Source: Oribacterium sp. NK2B42 (GTDB taxonomy: Bacteria; Bacillota; Clostridia; Lachnospirales; Lachnospiraceae). From it: DNA of 64,000 nucleotides. Below, piece after piece: positions 42,027 through 51,313 of this stretch. The translations under genes were made by a program, and so were the position numbers. Below the pieces are notes generated by a model that saw only the letters and a program-made list of their open reading frames with translations, searched no databases and was not told the DNA's origin. The stretch covers positions 32,356 to 96,355 of the forward strand of contig NZ_KE384187.1 in NCBI RefSeq assembly GCF_000424445.1, read 5' to 3'. Within the stretch, counting starts at the first letter, position 1; each line of letters opens with the position of its first letter.

Positions 42027-44813
42027 ATGAAAAAATCCGATACTTCAAGAGGACATATCAGGAGACATATGGGTGTAGAAGATAAAACCGTTACGGATTC
42101 TTTTGGATCGTTTAAAGCCTCACGGCTTTCGCGGCTTTTAATAGTGGGCAGTATAGTATGTCTGGTATTAATGTTATGCCTACTGTCGGCCTGCAATAAA
42201 AATACCCCCGGTAATGAAAAGAATGGTAATGCAGCAAGTACAGAAGCTGTTGTGTTTGAAACTGATCAGGAAGATAGATCTACCTTTACCCTGATGGTCT
42301 ACATGATCGGCTCCGATCTTGAATCCATGGGAGGGTCCGCTACAGCTGACATTAAGGAGATGCTTGCAGCACAGAAATCCGGGAACCTAAATATTGTCTT
42401 ACAGACAGGTGGTGCTTCTGCCTGGGAGAGTGAACTGACGGGCAAGGACAATACCTGCAGACGTTTTGTTCTTAATGGAGAGGAGCCGGAGCTTCTGGAG
42501 GATCTCGGGATCGTAAATATGTCCGAGCCCGCTTCGCTCACGGACTTTATCAACTTTGCTGCAGAGAAGTATCCTGCGGACCGCTGTGGTCTGATCTTGT
42601 GGGATCATGGCGCAGGCACCCTGATGGGCTACGGTATGGATGAAAACTTTGAGGATGTTATGCTTGAGATCGGAGAACTGAAGCAGGCGCTTTCCGACAG
42701 CGGTAAGCATTTTTACTTCATAGGCTTTGATGCCTGTCTCATGAGTACCGTGGAGGTCGCCTCAGCTCTGGAGGAGTATACTGATTATCTGGTGGCTTCC
42801 GAGGAAACGGAGCCTTCCGGAGGGTGGGCTTATACTCCATTTCTGTCACAGCTGGCTGCCCGTCCCGGTATAGATATGCATGAGCTGGCTCCCCGTATCG
42901 TGGATGACTTCGTGAATGACCCGACATCAACAAAGTATGACAACAATACTCTTGCTGTCCTGGAGCTCTCCAAGTTATCTGCTGTGCGCGGTGCAGTGCA
43001 GGATTTTTTGAAAACGGTTCGGGATTACCTTCCGGAAAGCTATGATCTTTTGTCTCTTTGCAGAAGCCGGGTTCGCAGCTTCGGCGGTGGTATGTATGAG
43101 CAGGTGGATCTCCTGGATCTTCTTGAAGAGCTTCCCAGGTGTCTCACCGACCCGGAGCTGGGCGGTGATAAGTCCCGGGACCTTTCCGGAATCCTGACTG
43201 CTGCTGATACACTGAAGGCAGCGCTTTCCGATACGATCGTTTATACCCGAAGCGTGGACAGCCGTTCCGGTGGTCTGGCTCTGTATTTCCCGTATTTGCT
43301 GCTGGACCGCTATGAGTCGGTGTCCGGGATCATGCAGGAAGTGGGATACGATAAAAGCTACTTTGATTTCTTTGACGGTTTTTTAAGTTATGTGGTCGCA
43401 GAGCAGGAAAGAGCGGATATACAGCCCGTGGCTTCCGGTGTAAAAGCTGCTCCCTGGTATCATCCTGAGGAGACAAAGCTTAAAGAGGACACTTATATCG
43501 ATCCGTCCACACTGGTAGTGAAGGAACTGGAATCAATGACTATCCAGAATCCTGACGGTAGTAACAACTATATCGACAGAACTATAGGCATTGACTTAAG
43601 GGATGACCAGTGGATGCTGATAGATCAGGTGGAAAATGTGATCTATGTGGATACTGAAGAATACGGCAGGCTGGAGCTTGGGTGCCGCAACCTGCAGAAT
43701 ATGATAAACGGCGATCCCTACTATGACTTTGACGGAACCTGGATGGCGCTGGAGGATCGGATAGTTCCGTACTATGAGGCGTTTTATACATTGAACGCGG
43801 GTGATGAATCCTATAGTTATGGATTCATTCCGGCAGAGCTTGAGGGCAGAGACATAAGCATAGTTGTGTGGTACAGCGTCAACGGTTTAAATAATGGAGT
43901 ATATGTCCCTAAAGTGCTCGGGTACCGACGGGAGCCGGTTATGTCTTTTGCACACCGCAGGTCGGTGATCGACATTTCGGCAGGTCTAACGCTCCCGGAC
44001 AAGGGCGTGCATTCTTTTAAGGAAGGGGATAAGATCCGCCTCTACGCCTATGACGAAAATGGCGGTAAAGTTTATCCTTATGATCTTCCAATCATTTACC
44101 ATGAAATAGAAGGATTATCTGTGAAGGATGAAAGTCCTGTGGAGAGCTTCGCGGGTGGACGTTTTAACTCCATGTTCCAGCAGATCGCTCTCAGGGATAT
44201 TTTTAATAACACTTATCTTTGTGAAGGAGTGGATATCGACTATAACTGGCAGGAGGAGCTGCCAAAGATGGAAGTAAACAGCCCGGGCTACGGAGCGGGA
44301 CCTTATAGCTGGGAGGGCGCGACGGAGCGCTTTAAGCTTGTGTGGGATTATGATGTGACCCTAAGCTTCCCTTCGGATCTGTTTAAGCAAAATGAAGGGG
44401 AGTTTGGTGAGCCTGATATCGTGAGCCGTGATGGCAAGGTAAAGATATATCTTGAGACATTTGGAGAACCGGATGATTACACGACTAAGGAAAAGGAGTT
44501 TGTGTATTGGGCTTCACAACAGGATGATGTGGTGGTTTATACTGTTACAGACGAAAACGGACAGCACGGATTATTGGCACCCCGTGATTTCAGTCTGGAA
44601 AGCTACAGCCTGGCAAACGGCATGTCGGGTCAGCGTTTCCTCTATCATGACAGCGATGGCCGTTGGCGCTGCGGACAGCTTGCCGGAAGCACCCGCATGA
44701 GGGGCGGCATCTATGGCTTCTCCATGGAGGTTTTTGCAGACGAGGATCCGGATGAAGAGCTTATGAATGCGATATTTTATATCGGGAACTCACTGGAGAT
44801 TTCCTACGAATAG
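42027..44813 (+). CDS. clostripain-family (C11) cysteine peptidase lipoprotein
   Basis: A 928-residue lipoprotein with an extended N-terminus (about 35 residues), membrane segment and lipobox LLSAC (cysteine 56). The C11 domain starts at FTLMVYMIGSDLESMGG; catalytic His194 is in LILWDHGAG and Cys237 in FIGFDACLMS. The C-terminal ~450 residues are beta-rich with no domain I can name. Clostripain-like enzymes cut after Arg/Lys and often self-process. A shorter start at residue 15 (ATG 42069) is possible, but GGAG favours 42027. Confidence 0.9.
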   Translation: MKKSDTSRGHIRRHMGVEDKTVTDSFGSFKASRLSRLLIVGSIVCLVLMLCLLSACNKNTPGNEKNGNAASTEAVVFETDQEDRSTFTLMVYMIGSDLESMGGSATADIKEMLAAQKSGNLNIVLQTGGASAWESELTGKDNTCRRFVLNGEEPELLEDLGIVNMSEPASLTDFINFAAEKYPADRCGLILWDHGAGTLMGYGMDENFEDVMLEIGELKQALSDSGKHFYFIGFDACLMSTVEVASALEEYTDYLVASEETEPSGGWAYTPFLSQLAARPGIDMHELAPRIVDDFVNDPTSTKYDNNTLAVLELSKLSAVRGAVQDFLKTVRDYLPESYDLLSLCRSRVRSFGGGMYEQVDLLDLLEELPRCLTDPELGGDKSRDLSGILTAADTLKAALSDTIVYTRSVDSRSGGLALYFPYLLLDRYESVSGIMQEVGYDKSYFDFFDGFLSYVVAEQERADIQPVASGVKAAPWYHPEETKLKEDTYIDPSTLVVKELESMTIQNPDGSNNYIDRTIGIDLRDDQWMLIDQVENVIYVDTEEYGRLELGCRNLQNMINGDPYYDFDGTWMALEDRIVPYYEAFYTLNAGDESYSYGFIPAELEGRDISIVVWYSVNGLNNGVYVPKVLGYRREPVMSFAHRRSVIDISAGLTLPDKGVHSFKEGDKIRLYAYDENGGKVYPYDLPIIYHEIEGLSVKDESPVESFAGGRFNSMFQQIALRDIFNNTYLCEGVDIDYNWQEELPKMEVNSPGYGAGPYSWEGATERFKLVWDYDVTLSFPSDLFKQNEGEFGEPDIVSRDGKVKIYLETFGEPDDYTTKEKEFVYWASQQDDVVVYTVTDENGQHGLLAPRDFSLESYSLANGMSGQRFLYHDSDGRWRCGQLAGSTRMRGGIYGFSMEVFADEDPDEELMNAIFYIGNSLEISYE

Positions 44814-44849
44814 GATGTAGATTGATTTCTGATATTATTTGACCAAGCA

Positions 44850-44882
44850 CAGAATCCCGGAGGTTCCTCCGGGATTTTTTCG
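44850..44882 (+). terminator. terminator after the C11 peptidase
   Basis: AATCCCGGAGG pairs with CCTCCGGGATT around TT, then TTTTT. Confidence 0.92.
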
Positions 44883-44960
44883 TGTACTCGAAACATTATA
44901 AAAAAACTGAAGAAAGTCGAAATAATTAATAGTTGATAATGATTTAAGGAGGGCGTAGTT

Positions 44961-45476
44961 ATGAAAAAAGGAATGAAAGTTCTATCCACGCTTCTTTTTC
45001 TGTTAATGCTGGCGTTTATGACCGGCTGTGGGGAGAAGGCGGAGCCCTTTGTGGACAAGAATATGCCCTATGAGCCGGACACACCTGCACCGGATCCACA
45101 TGAGGGGGTGTTTGCCTCCGAGCACGGAACCATGACTTTCCCCGGTGATGGGGAAAATGTAGTCATTGACTTTGATAAGGAGCTTTCGGAGTATCTGGAA
45201 CTGCCGGAGGGAAAGCAGGAGGCGAGATACTTTTTTATGACAGGAATACTTCCTCCTCATGGGAAGATGCCTATAAGGTATGATGTGGCACATGAATTTC
45301 AGATCATTGTAGGGGAAGGTGAAAACCGTAAAGCTGTAGATATTGAAATCGGAGTATATAAGGATGGCAGCTTCAGCACTGGAACAAACTGCACTACAGC
45401 GGATCGTATCACTTTCTTCGTGGACCTGGATAAAAACGGGGATTGGGAAGCATTGGATTTCCTGAAGCAGGATTGA
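44961..45476 (+). CDS. small lipoprotein of unknown function
   Basis: A 171-residue lipoprotein with lipobox FMTGC (cysteine 23) and a proline/aspartate-rich linker. A compact acidic domain ends with DLDKNGDWEALDF, which looks like a dockerin/EF-hand-type calcium loop (D-x-D-x-N-G-D). No family recognised. AAGGAGG precedes the ATG, and 22 bp separate it from the next lipoprotein gene, so the two are probably co-transcribed. Confidence 0.75.
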   Translation: MKKGMKVLSTLLFLLMLAFMTGCGEKAEPFVDKNMPYEPDTPAPDPHEGVFASEHGTMTFPGDGENVVIDFDKELSEYLELPEGKQEARYFFMTGILPPHGKMPIRYDVAHEFQIIVGEGENRKAVDIEIGVYKDGSFSTGTNCTTADRITFFVDLDKNGDWEALDFLKQD

Positions 45477-45498
45477 TCATGGAAAGGAGGAAACTATC

Positions 45499-47655
45499 AT
45501 GAGACGATTTATTGCGGTTCTTATTTCTGTATCAATGTTTATGTCGGTGCTTTCGGGGTGTAAGGGTAAAACAGATACTACGGACACGAAGGGTACCGAA
45601 GCGGAAAGTAAAGTTGATACAGGTGTAAAAAAGAACGAAGGAGCCGGCACAACCGAAGCCACAAAACTGGCGGAGGCGATGCAGACAGTCGAGACGGCAA
45701 CATTATCACCGGAAAATACCAGTGCAACCCTGGGGGACGGAATTACGGTGGATGTGGGTGATTTTGTTCTGGACGGAGAAGAGAATCTGACTGTTGAGAA
45801 GCAGGAAGTTGAGGAGAATCAGGATGAGGGATATAAAATTGAGTCCTATGATTTCTCTATAGGTGATATGAAGGAGCTTGATGATTTCATCACCATCCGA
45901 ATCCCCTATGATACAAGCTTTTGTGAGGCGGGACAGGATCCTGCCAGGTGCGTCGGTGCAAAATATAAAAATGAAGAGACCGGGGAATGGGAGGATGTGC
46001 TGTTCGAGGTTGATTCCGATGCAAAGGAGCTTGTGATATACACGGACCACCTGTCTGTTTACGGTGCCTTTTATGTTGAAAATGAAGGTCGTCGCAATGC
46101 CTATATAGCGGATGTACTAGGTTATTATTCATACATGGATAAGTCACAGACCATTGACTTTGCAAAGCGGATAGCCGGAGATGATCCTTCTGTGATGAGG
46201 GAGATAATGAGACAGGGAGCAGAGGCAACCGGACTCTTTTTTGACTATGCGGACCAGCTTGATAATGCAATAAATATTGTCTGCTCTGATGATATTCCCA
46301 ATTGGCTGGATACAAGTATTCCGGAAACCAACCAGACCTTGTTTTCCGCCCTGGGATATATCAACACCTGCACAAATCTTCTGAAGATAAGCCTGAAGGA
46401 TACAGTGGGCGGCGGCGCGGATAAGAGAGAGGTTCTTAATCTCATAAGAGATGTTGGAAGCAAGGTGACTACCTACTGGGCGAATGCATTAACAAAGGTA
46501 GGAACAGGCGCTTTATCCATCAGCATGGGTGGAGTTCTCGTTCTGGATAAAATGCTTACGGCTTTTGCGGAAGAGGCACAGGCAACAAAGCTTGAGGATA
46601 TCGCTTATGTTTATCATCACTATAATGAAGGGTACTATGGTAAAAATCATAAGCCCATGACGCCGAAGGACTGGCGTGCCAAGGTTATTCAGGTTCTGGA
46701 AAGACATCCGGATGATCCTGAGATAGCGATGGCAGCCCTGGAGGCTGGGTTTAATGAATATGCCAGTCAGTTCTTCAAATTAAGCGGTGATGATATGTAT
46801 GATGTGGCAGCGGATACTCCCAATGTTACGGTCAGGAGGATTCCGAACTTCACCGAGGCGGAAAAACAGCAGTTGATGGATGAGTATATAGTACACCTGA
46901 AAAACACGACCATGCCGGCGGTGCTCACCAGTGTAAGAAACTACATGATCAAAAAGATGGAACAGCAGCAGCTGGAGGCGGTTGAGAAGGTAAGAGAATA
47001 CTATAATACAAAGATAACCATTAATATGACTGAAGAGATCAAGGAGGGGGAAGGTTCACAGTATAAAGGCTATAAGCTGAGAATGGCTCCTTTAAGCAAT
47101 AAAGCTATCGAAAAAGACTGGGCCGGAATCTGGCCGGAGGGTGGCAAGCTTCGTTCCTCGGCAACTCTTCTTGGATTTACTATCGCGGGTTATCCTCATA
47201 CACTTGAGTTTTTTAAACCTGATGCCGATATGAACACGGATCAGCCGGAACTTACGGTTCCGTTTGTTATAAGTATGCCGGAGATAAACATTACCTTCGG
47301 AGGCAAGGAAGCTTTGTCTGTTGAGTCCTTTATGGGTGAATGGATCAATCAGGATGGTGAGCGTATGATACTTATTCTGAACGGAGGCAATGTTATCGAA
47401 AAAGATCCGGATCTTTCCTGGTATGCGGGAGATGTTTGTGTGACAGAATATTCTGCAGAGGTTGATGACCAGACTCTCGTGTTTAAGGGAATCACCACCT
47501 GGGTTACCGGTCCTGATAATCTCTATACTACTGATGAGGCACACCGCCTTGAGCTGGATGCTTCAAGCCTCAGTGATGAGTTAACTGCATTGGCGGTGCA
47601 GGATGGAATGGTTACGGAGATGACGAACGGAACGAACCACTATACGAGATATTAA
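45499..47655 (+). CDS. large lipoprotein of unknown function
   Basis: A 718-residue lipoprotein (lipobox VLSGC, cysteine 21). After a Thr/Lys/Glu-rich linker a beta-sandwich-like segment (about 75-200) includes FITIRIPYDTSF and ELVIYTDHLSVYGAFYV, resembling a ZU5-type domain. A helical region with a hydrophobic stretch near 340-350 and a lipocalin-like beta end (SFMGEWINQDGERMILIL) follow. Function unknown; it pairs with the upstream lipoprotein. Confidence 0.75.
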   Translation: MRRFIAVLISVSMFMSVLSGCKGKTDTTDTKGTEAESKVDTGVKKNEGAGTTEATKLAEAMQTVETATLSPENTSATLGDGITVDVGDFVLDGEENLTVEKQEVEENQDEGYKIESYDFSIGDMKELDDFITIRIPYDTSFCEAGQDPARCVGAKYKNEETGEWEDVLFEVDSDAKELVIYTDHLSVYGAFYVENEGRRNAYIADVLGYYSYMDKSQTIDFAKRIAGDDPSVMREIMRQGAEATGLFFDYADQLDNAINIVCSDDIPNWLDTSIPETNQTLFSALGYINTCTNLLKISLKDTVGGGADKREVLNLIRDVGSKVTTYWANALTKVGTGALSISMGGVLVLDKMLTAFAEEAQATKLEDIAYVYHHYNEGYYGKNHKPMTPKDWRAKVIQVLERHPDDPEIAMAALEAGFNEYASQFFKLSGDDMYDVAADTPNVTVRRIPNFTEAEKQQLMDEYIVHLKNTTMPAVLTSVRNYMIKKMEQQQLEAVEKVREYYNTKITINMTEEIKEGEGSQYKGYKLRMAPLSNKAIEKDWAGIWPEGGKLRSSATLLGFTIAGYPHTLEFFKPDADMNTDQPELTVPFVISMPEINITFGGKEALSVESFMGEWINQDGERMILILNGGNVIEKDPDLSWYAGDVCVTEYSAEVDDQTLVFKGITTWVTGPDNLYTTDEAHRLELDASSLSDELTALAVQDGMVTEMTNGTNHYTRY

Positions 47656-47681
47656 TAATATAAAATGAAATAGGAGTTTTA

Positions 47682-47743
47682 ATGAAAATTCCCCTTAAGT
47701 AGACAGGTTATATGACCAAACTACTTAAGGGGGATTTTCAGGC
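47682..47743. terminator. long hairpin terminator
   Basis: GAAAATTCCCCTTAAGTAG pairs with CTACTTAAGGGGGATTTTC across about 22 bases, between convergent genes. Confidence 0.85.
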
Positions 47744-47748
47744 TTTTC

Positions 47749-47796
47749 TATCTATCGTGGACGGTTCTCGCCGGCGAGAACCGTCCACGGTGGATA
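47749..47796. repeat. GGGACGGTTCTC palindrome family copy
   Basis: TATCGTGGACGGTTCTCGCC mirrors GGCGAGAACCGTCCACGGTG, a near-perfect palindrome directly after the PFK gene end. Confidence 0.85.
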
Positions 47797-47799
47797 TAG

Positions 47800-49035
47800 T
47801 TATGCCTCTTCGCCGATGTAGATATGCTGAGGAAGTCCTCCAACATAAATCGGAGTAAGCTCAGCCTGGATGAGAGGAAGAGCATAGTCGATGAATTCCT
47901 GCTTCATCTGGGTGTGGTCATCATTGACCCACTCAAGAGGAACCTTCTTTTCGAGGTTTGCGACCTCGGAGATAGGATGAAGCTCTGTTGTGCACTGGTA
48001 AGGAGCGTTGGAGATTCTCTTAAGGGCAACCATCTCTCCGGTATGTCCCTCAAAGGCTGCCTTAACCGCAGCACCACCAACCTGGTAAGCCTCTGTGATA
48101 TCGGTGCGGCTGGTAAGATGTCCTGCGCAGCGCTGGAGTGTTGAAAGCTCGATACAGCGAGTCTTGGTGTCCATGGCTCTGGCAACGGTATTGGCAAGGA
48201 ATCTGGCTGTTCCGGTTAATGCCTTGTGGCCGAAAGCATCTACTGCATGCACATCGTCTGAAAGCTCGCAGACATAGCGGCCGTCCTCAAGCTTAACGCC
48301 CTCAGAAACTGCGATGACAATGCTGCTCTTCTTTTCCTGCATTTTGCGAACCTTCTCAACGAAACGGTCAACATTGAAAGGAACCTCAGGGAGACATATC
48401 ATGTCAACGCCTTCACAGTCATTGTCCTTTGCGAGAGCTGCAGCAGCAGTGAGCCAGCCTGCATTTCTGCCCATGATCTCTACGATAGTCACATATTTTG
48501 TGCCGTAAACAGTGGCGTCACGGATGATCTCCTTCATTACAACGCCGATGTACTTGGCGGCGGAACCGTAGCCGGGGGTGTGGTCTGTCACGGTGAGGTC
48601 ATTGTCAATTGTCTTAGGCACTCCCACAAATCTGATATCGCTTCCGATCTTTTCGCCGTAGGCCGCCAGCTTGTTGATGGTGTCCATGGAATCATTTCCG
48701 CCGATGTAGAAGAAGTATCCGATATTCATATCATCGAGTTTTTTGAATATATCTTCATACACGGCCTTTGCGCCTTCTGCATCCAGCTCCGGCAGCTTGT
48801 AACGGCAGCTTCCCAGATAGCTTGAGGGTGTGCGCTTCAAAAGCTCTATATCCATTTTCTTTTTGAAAACTGCAGTCATGTCAATGTATCTGCCCTCCAG
48901 GAATCCTTGGATACCATTGCACATGCCATACACATGATCTGCGCCGCGATTCTTTGCAGCCTCAAAAACACCTGCCAGTGATGAATTGATTACTGAGGTA
49001 GGACCTCCGGATTGTCCGACAATTGCGTTCTTCAT
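47800..49035 (-). CDS. 6-phosphofructokinase, probably pyrophosphate-dependent
   Basis: A 411-residue glycolytic enzyme. AIVGQSGGPTSVINSSLAG binds the phosphate donor. YIGGNDSMDT carries Asp where ATP-PFKs have Gly (GGDGS), which goes with PPi use. PKTIDNDL, IMGRNAGWLTAAAALA and the C-terminal substrate residues are intact. ATG 49035 is preferred over 49059 because AAAGGAG lies just before it. A cre-like site overlaps the promoter region. Confidence 0.9.
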   Translation of the reverse strand: MKNAIVGQSGGPTSVINSSLAGVFEAAKNRGADHVYGMCNGIQGFLEGRYIDMTAVFKKKMDIELLKRTPSSYLGSCRYKLPELDAEGAKAVYEDIFKKLDDMNIGYFFYIGGNDSMDTINKLAAYGEKIGSDIRFVGVPKTIDNDLTVTDHTPGYGSAAKYIGVVMKEIIRDATVYGTKYVTIVEIMGRNAGWLTAAAALAKDNDCEGVDMICLPEVPFNVDRFVEKVRKMQEKKSSIVIAVSEGVKLEDGRYVCELSDDVHAVDAFGHKALTGTARFLANTVARAMDTKTRCIELSTLQRCAGHLTSRTDITEAYQVGGAAVKAAFEGHTGEMVALKRISNAPYQCTTELHPISEVANLEKKVPLEWVNDDHTQMKQEFIDYALPLIQAELTPIYVGGLPQHIYIGEEA

Positions 49036-49083
49036 ACTTCTCCTTTGATAAAAATGCAAAAATTGTATTACGTTCTATTATTA

Positions 49084-49097
49084 TGATAGCGCTTACA
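49084..49097 (-). promoter_or_regulatory. cre site (CcpA operator) upstream of the PFK gene
   Basis: The minus strand reads TGTAAGCGCTATCA, matching the cre consensus TGWAANCGNTNWCA at every defined position. It lies 49 bp upstream of the PFK start, near a CATAAT -10-like box. Confidence 0.65.
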
Positions 49098-49281
49098 TTT
49101 TATTTGTCCACAGTTATTTTTTATATATTTATATTAAATTTCTAGTGTATAATGATGAGAGAAATCAGTTCCGGGAACCTTTTTCACGGCGCAACAGGCA
49201 TGGTTTCAGGCGCATATAAGGTTTACATATATATGTAAGAAAGCTTTGGGAATCAGGAGTTTACAAAGAGGGGATTATCTA

Positions 49282-50733
49282 ATGAAGAAAGCATTGGCAC
49301 TTGAATATAAAAATCCTATCACAACCGGGCGGAGGTATGCTCTGACCGTGGCGGCAGCAATCTGTCTGTTCATGGCGGCAAATGTGTCGGGAATAAAATC
49401 CTACGCCGGTGTAAGCTACATGCCGGATGTCACAAAGGAGATGAATACTCCGGAATTCTGGCTTTCTTTCTCCCCGTATGATGCGGATACGGTGCAGGCG
49501 GACAGAGGAAAGATAGAACAGATCAACCTGGACAACCTCATGAACGAGAAAACAAATATGAACGATCTTCAGCATTATACCGAAAGTATCAATGGAGTGA
49601 AGTTCAATGAACAGGTTCTGGCAGGTGCCAGAGAGGATCTGAAGTCCTATCAAAACAAGGGCTATTTCGATCAGTACGGAAACAAGTTAAGCGACATTCT
49701 GATCGAGAACATTGCCCAGAATACTCAGAACAGATCTGCGTCACAGCTACAGGGACCCACCTATGCCATCGTAGTAAAGAGAACCACGCTTAATGCATTT
49801 CCCACGGATACCATCATCACCGATGAGCTTGGAGATGTGAATTTCGATTACAATGTGCTTTCAAGTGTGAGGGTGAATGAGCCGCTGGTGATCAAATCTG
49901 TGTCCGCCGACGGCCTCTGGTATTATGCGGACGCACTGAACTGCAGCGGCTGGGTTAATGCTTATGACGTGGCCATCTGCAGCTCCAGGGCTCAGTGGGA
50001 AAGCGCCTGGGTGATCCCGGAGGACAGGGTTCTGGTGGTGACCGGCAGTAAGATAATACTTGCTGAGTCCAATACCAATCCCGAAAGCTCAAATCTCCTT
50101 CTTACGGTGGGAACGGTTCTGGAGGAGGCGCCGGCCGGATCCTACGGCGCGAGGGTTACAAACCGTTCACCCATTGGCAACTATGTTGTTTATATTCCGG
50201 TGAGAAACGGTGACGGAAGCTACAGAAAAGAGCTTGCCCTTATAAACGGCAACGCGGAGGTCAGCGAGGGGTATCTTCCGCTCACAAAGAGGAATATCCT
50301 GACAGTTGCTTTCCGGATGCTGGGTGACGCCTATGGATGGGGAGGAATGCTTTCCTCCAACGACTGCTCCGGTTATGTAGGTGATGTTTACCGCTGCTTT
50401 GGACTGAAGCTTCCCAGAAACACCACCTGGCAGGCGGCTTCCCATAGTTTCAGCTATGATGTTTCGGAATGCACAGACAAGCAGAAGATGGCGTTGCTGA
50501 ATACCATGCCTATCGGAAGTGTGCTGTTCTTTAAGGGGCATGAGATGATGTATCTCGGAACGGTTAACGGAAAGTACTATGTAGTAAGCTCTGTCAGCTC
50601 TATTGCCTACTATGCAGGTCCGGGAGTTATGAGAACAAGATCTGTTATGATAAATACTTTGGATATCAGAAGAGCTAACGGAACTACCTGGCTCAGTAAT
50701 CTTTACAAGCTTCAGGTGCCGTATATGATGTAA
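49282..50733 (+). CDS. secreted NlpC/P60 cell-wall hydrolase with SH3-like domains
   Basis: A 483-residue exported protein. The signal segment is YALTVAAAICLFMAAN (about 19-34). A family-specific N-terminal part with ATPEFW-like TPEFWLSFSPYDAD, then SH3-like domains (about 165-330) and C-terminal NlpC/P60 with Cys362 in SNDCSGYVGD and His420 in FKGHEMMYLG. It probably cleaves peptide cross-bridges (gamma-D-Glu-diamino acid). ATG 49282 follows GAGGGGA; the frame from 49246 adds 12 unlikely residues. Confidence 0.88.
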   Translation: MKKALALEYKNPITTGRRYALTVAAAICLFMAANVSGIKSYAGVSYMPDVTKEMNTPEFWLSFSPYDADTVQADRGKIEQINLDNLMNEKTNMNDLQHYTESINGVKFNEQVLAGAREDLKSYQNKGYFDQYGNKLSDILIENIAQNTQNRSASQLQGPTYAIVVKRTTLNAFPTDTIITDELGDVNFDYNVLSSVRVNEPLVIKSVSADGLWYYADALNCSGWVNAYDVAICSSRAQWESAWVIPEDRVLVVTGSKIILAESNTNPESSNLLLTVGTVLEEAPAGSYGARVTNRSPIGNYVVYIPVRNGDGSYRKELALINGNAEVSEGYLPLTKRNILTVAFRMLGDAYGWGGMLSSNDCSGYVGDVYRCFGLKLPRNTTWQAASHSFSYDVSECTDKQKMALLNTMPIGSVLFFKGHEMMYLGTVNGKYYVVSSVSSIAYYAGPGVMRTRSVMINTLDIRRANGTTWLSNLYKLQVPYMM

Positions 50734-50743
50734 AAGAATCAAC

Positions 50744-50798
50744 CTTGGAAGGTTCTGTGGCTGCACTGTAAGGTGTTGCTGCAGGACCTTCTTTTTTG
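50744..50798 (+). terminator. terminator after the NlpC/P60 gene
   Basis: AAGGTTCTGTGGCTGCA pairs with TGCTGCAGGACCTT, then CTTTTTT. Confidence 0.85.
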
Positions 50799-50801
50799 CT
50801 C

Positions 50802-50865
50802 AGCCGTGTTATCCACCGGGGACGGTTCTTGCCGGCGAGAACCGTCCCCGGTGGATAACACGGCT
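50802..50865. repeat. GGGACGGTTCTC palindrome family, longest copy
   Basis: AGCCGTGTTATCCACCGGGG pairs base for base with CCCCGGTGGATAACACGGCT, with GACGGTTCTTGCCGGCGAG between. About 64 bp, almost perfect. Confidence 0.92.
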
Positions 50866-51252
50866 TAATTCTTTGGCTTGTTGCGGGTAATGCTTGAAAT
50901 AGCCAAAAGTAATAATTTTGAAATTTATAATGCAAGTGGGCAGGATAAAGACGGTAAAATACAGGTGAAAAAAACATTTTTTGGAATGATTTTATTAAAT
51001 TTTTATACTTTAAGCATATAAATACGTATAAAAACCCTTAAAAAACGAAGAATTTTAGAAAAATTTTTCGCATTTTGCAGAATTACGTAATTTCAAGGGG
51101 TTTTATTATTTAATTTATTGTGAAGAACGCTAAATAAAAATTATTACACTTTTCTGCAAAATAAGATGATATATGATGGATAATTGTGTATAATTACTAC
51201 TAAATAATTACATTGTAATTAATTCGAGGGATGAAAAAAGAAATGGGAATCG
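50866..51252. other. AT-rich intergenic region before the FtsL-like gene
   Basis: No gene. AAAACCCTT (51033) and AAGGGGTTTT (51097) could pair around CGAAGAATTTTAGAAAAATT. TATAAT at 51189-51194 is the best -10 for the FtsL-like gene. Confidence 0.45.
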
Positions 51253-51297
51253 CATAATTCTGATATATAAAAAATATTTCCGGAAGTCAGAATTATG
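51253..51297 (+). promoter_or_regulatory. perfect inverted repeat in the FtsL-like 5' leader
   Basis: CATAATTCTGA (51253-51263) pairs with TCAGAATTATG (51287-51297) around 23 bases. The right arm ends 2 bases before the Shine-Dalgarno AAGGGGAG, so the stem could affect translation. Confidence 0.55.
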
Positions 51298-51313
51298 TAA
51301 GGGGAGCAGAAAA

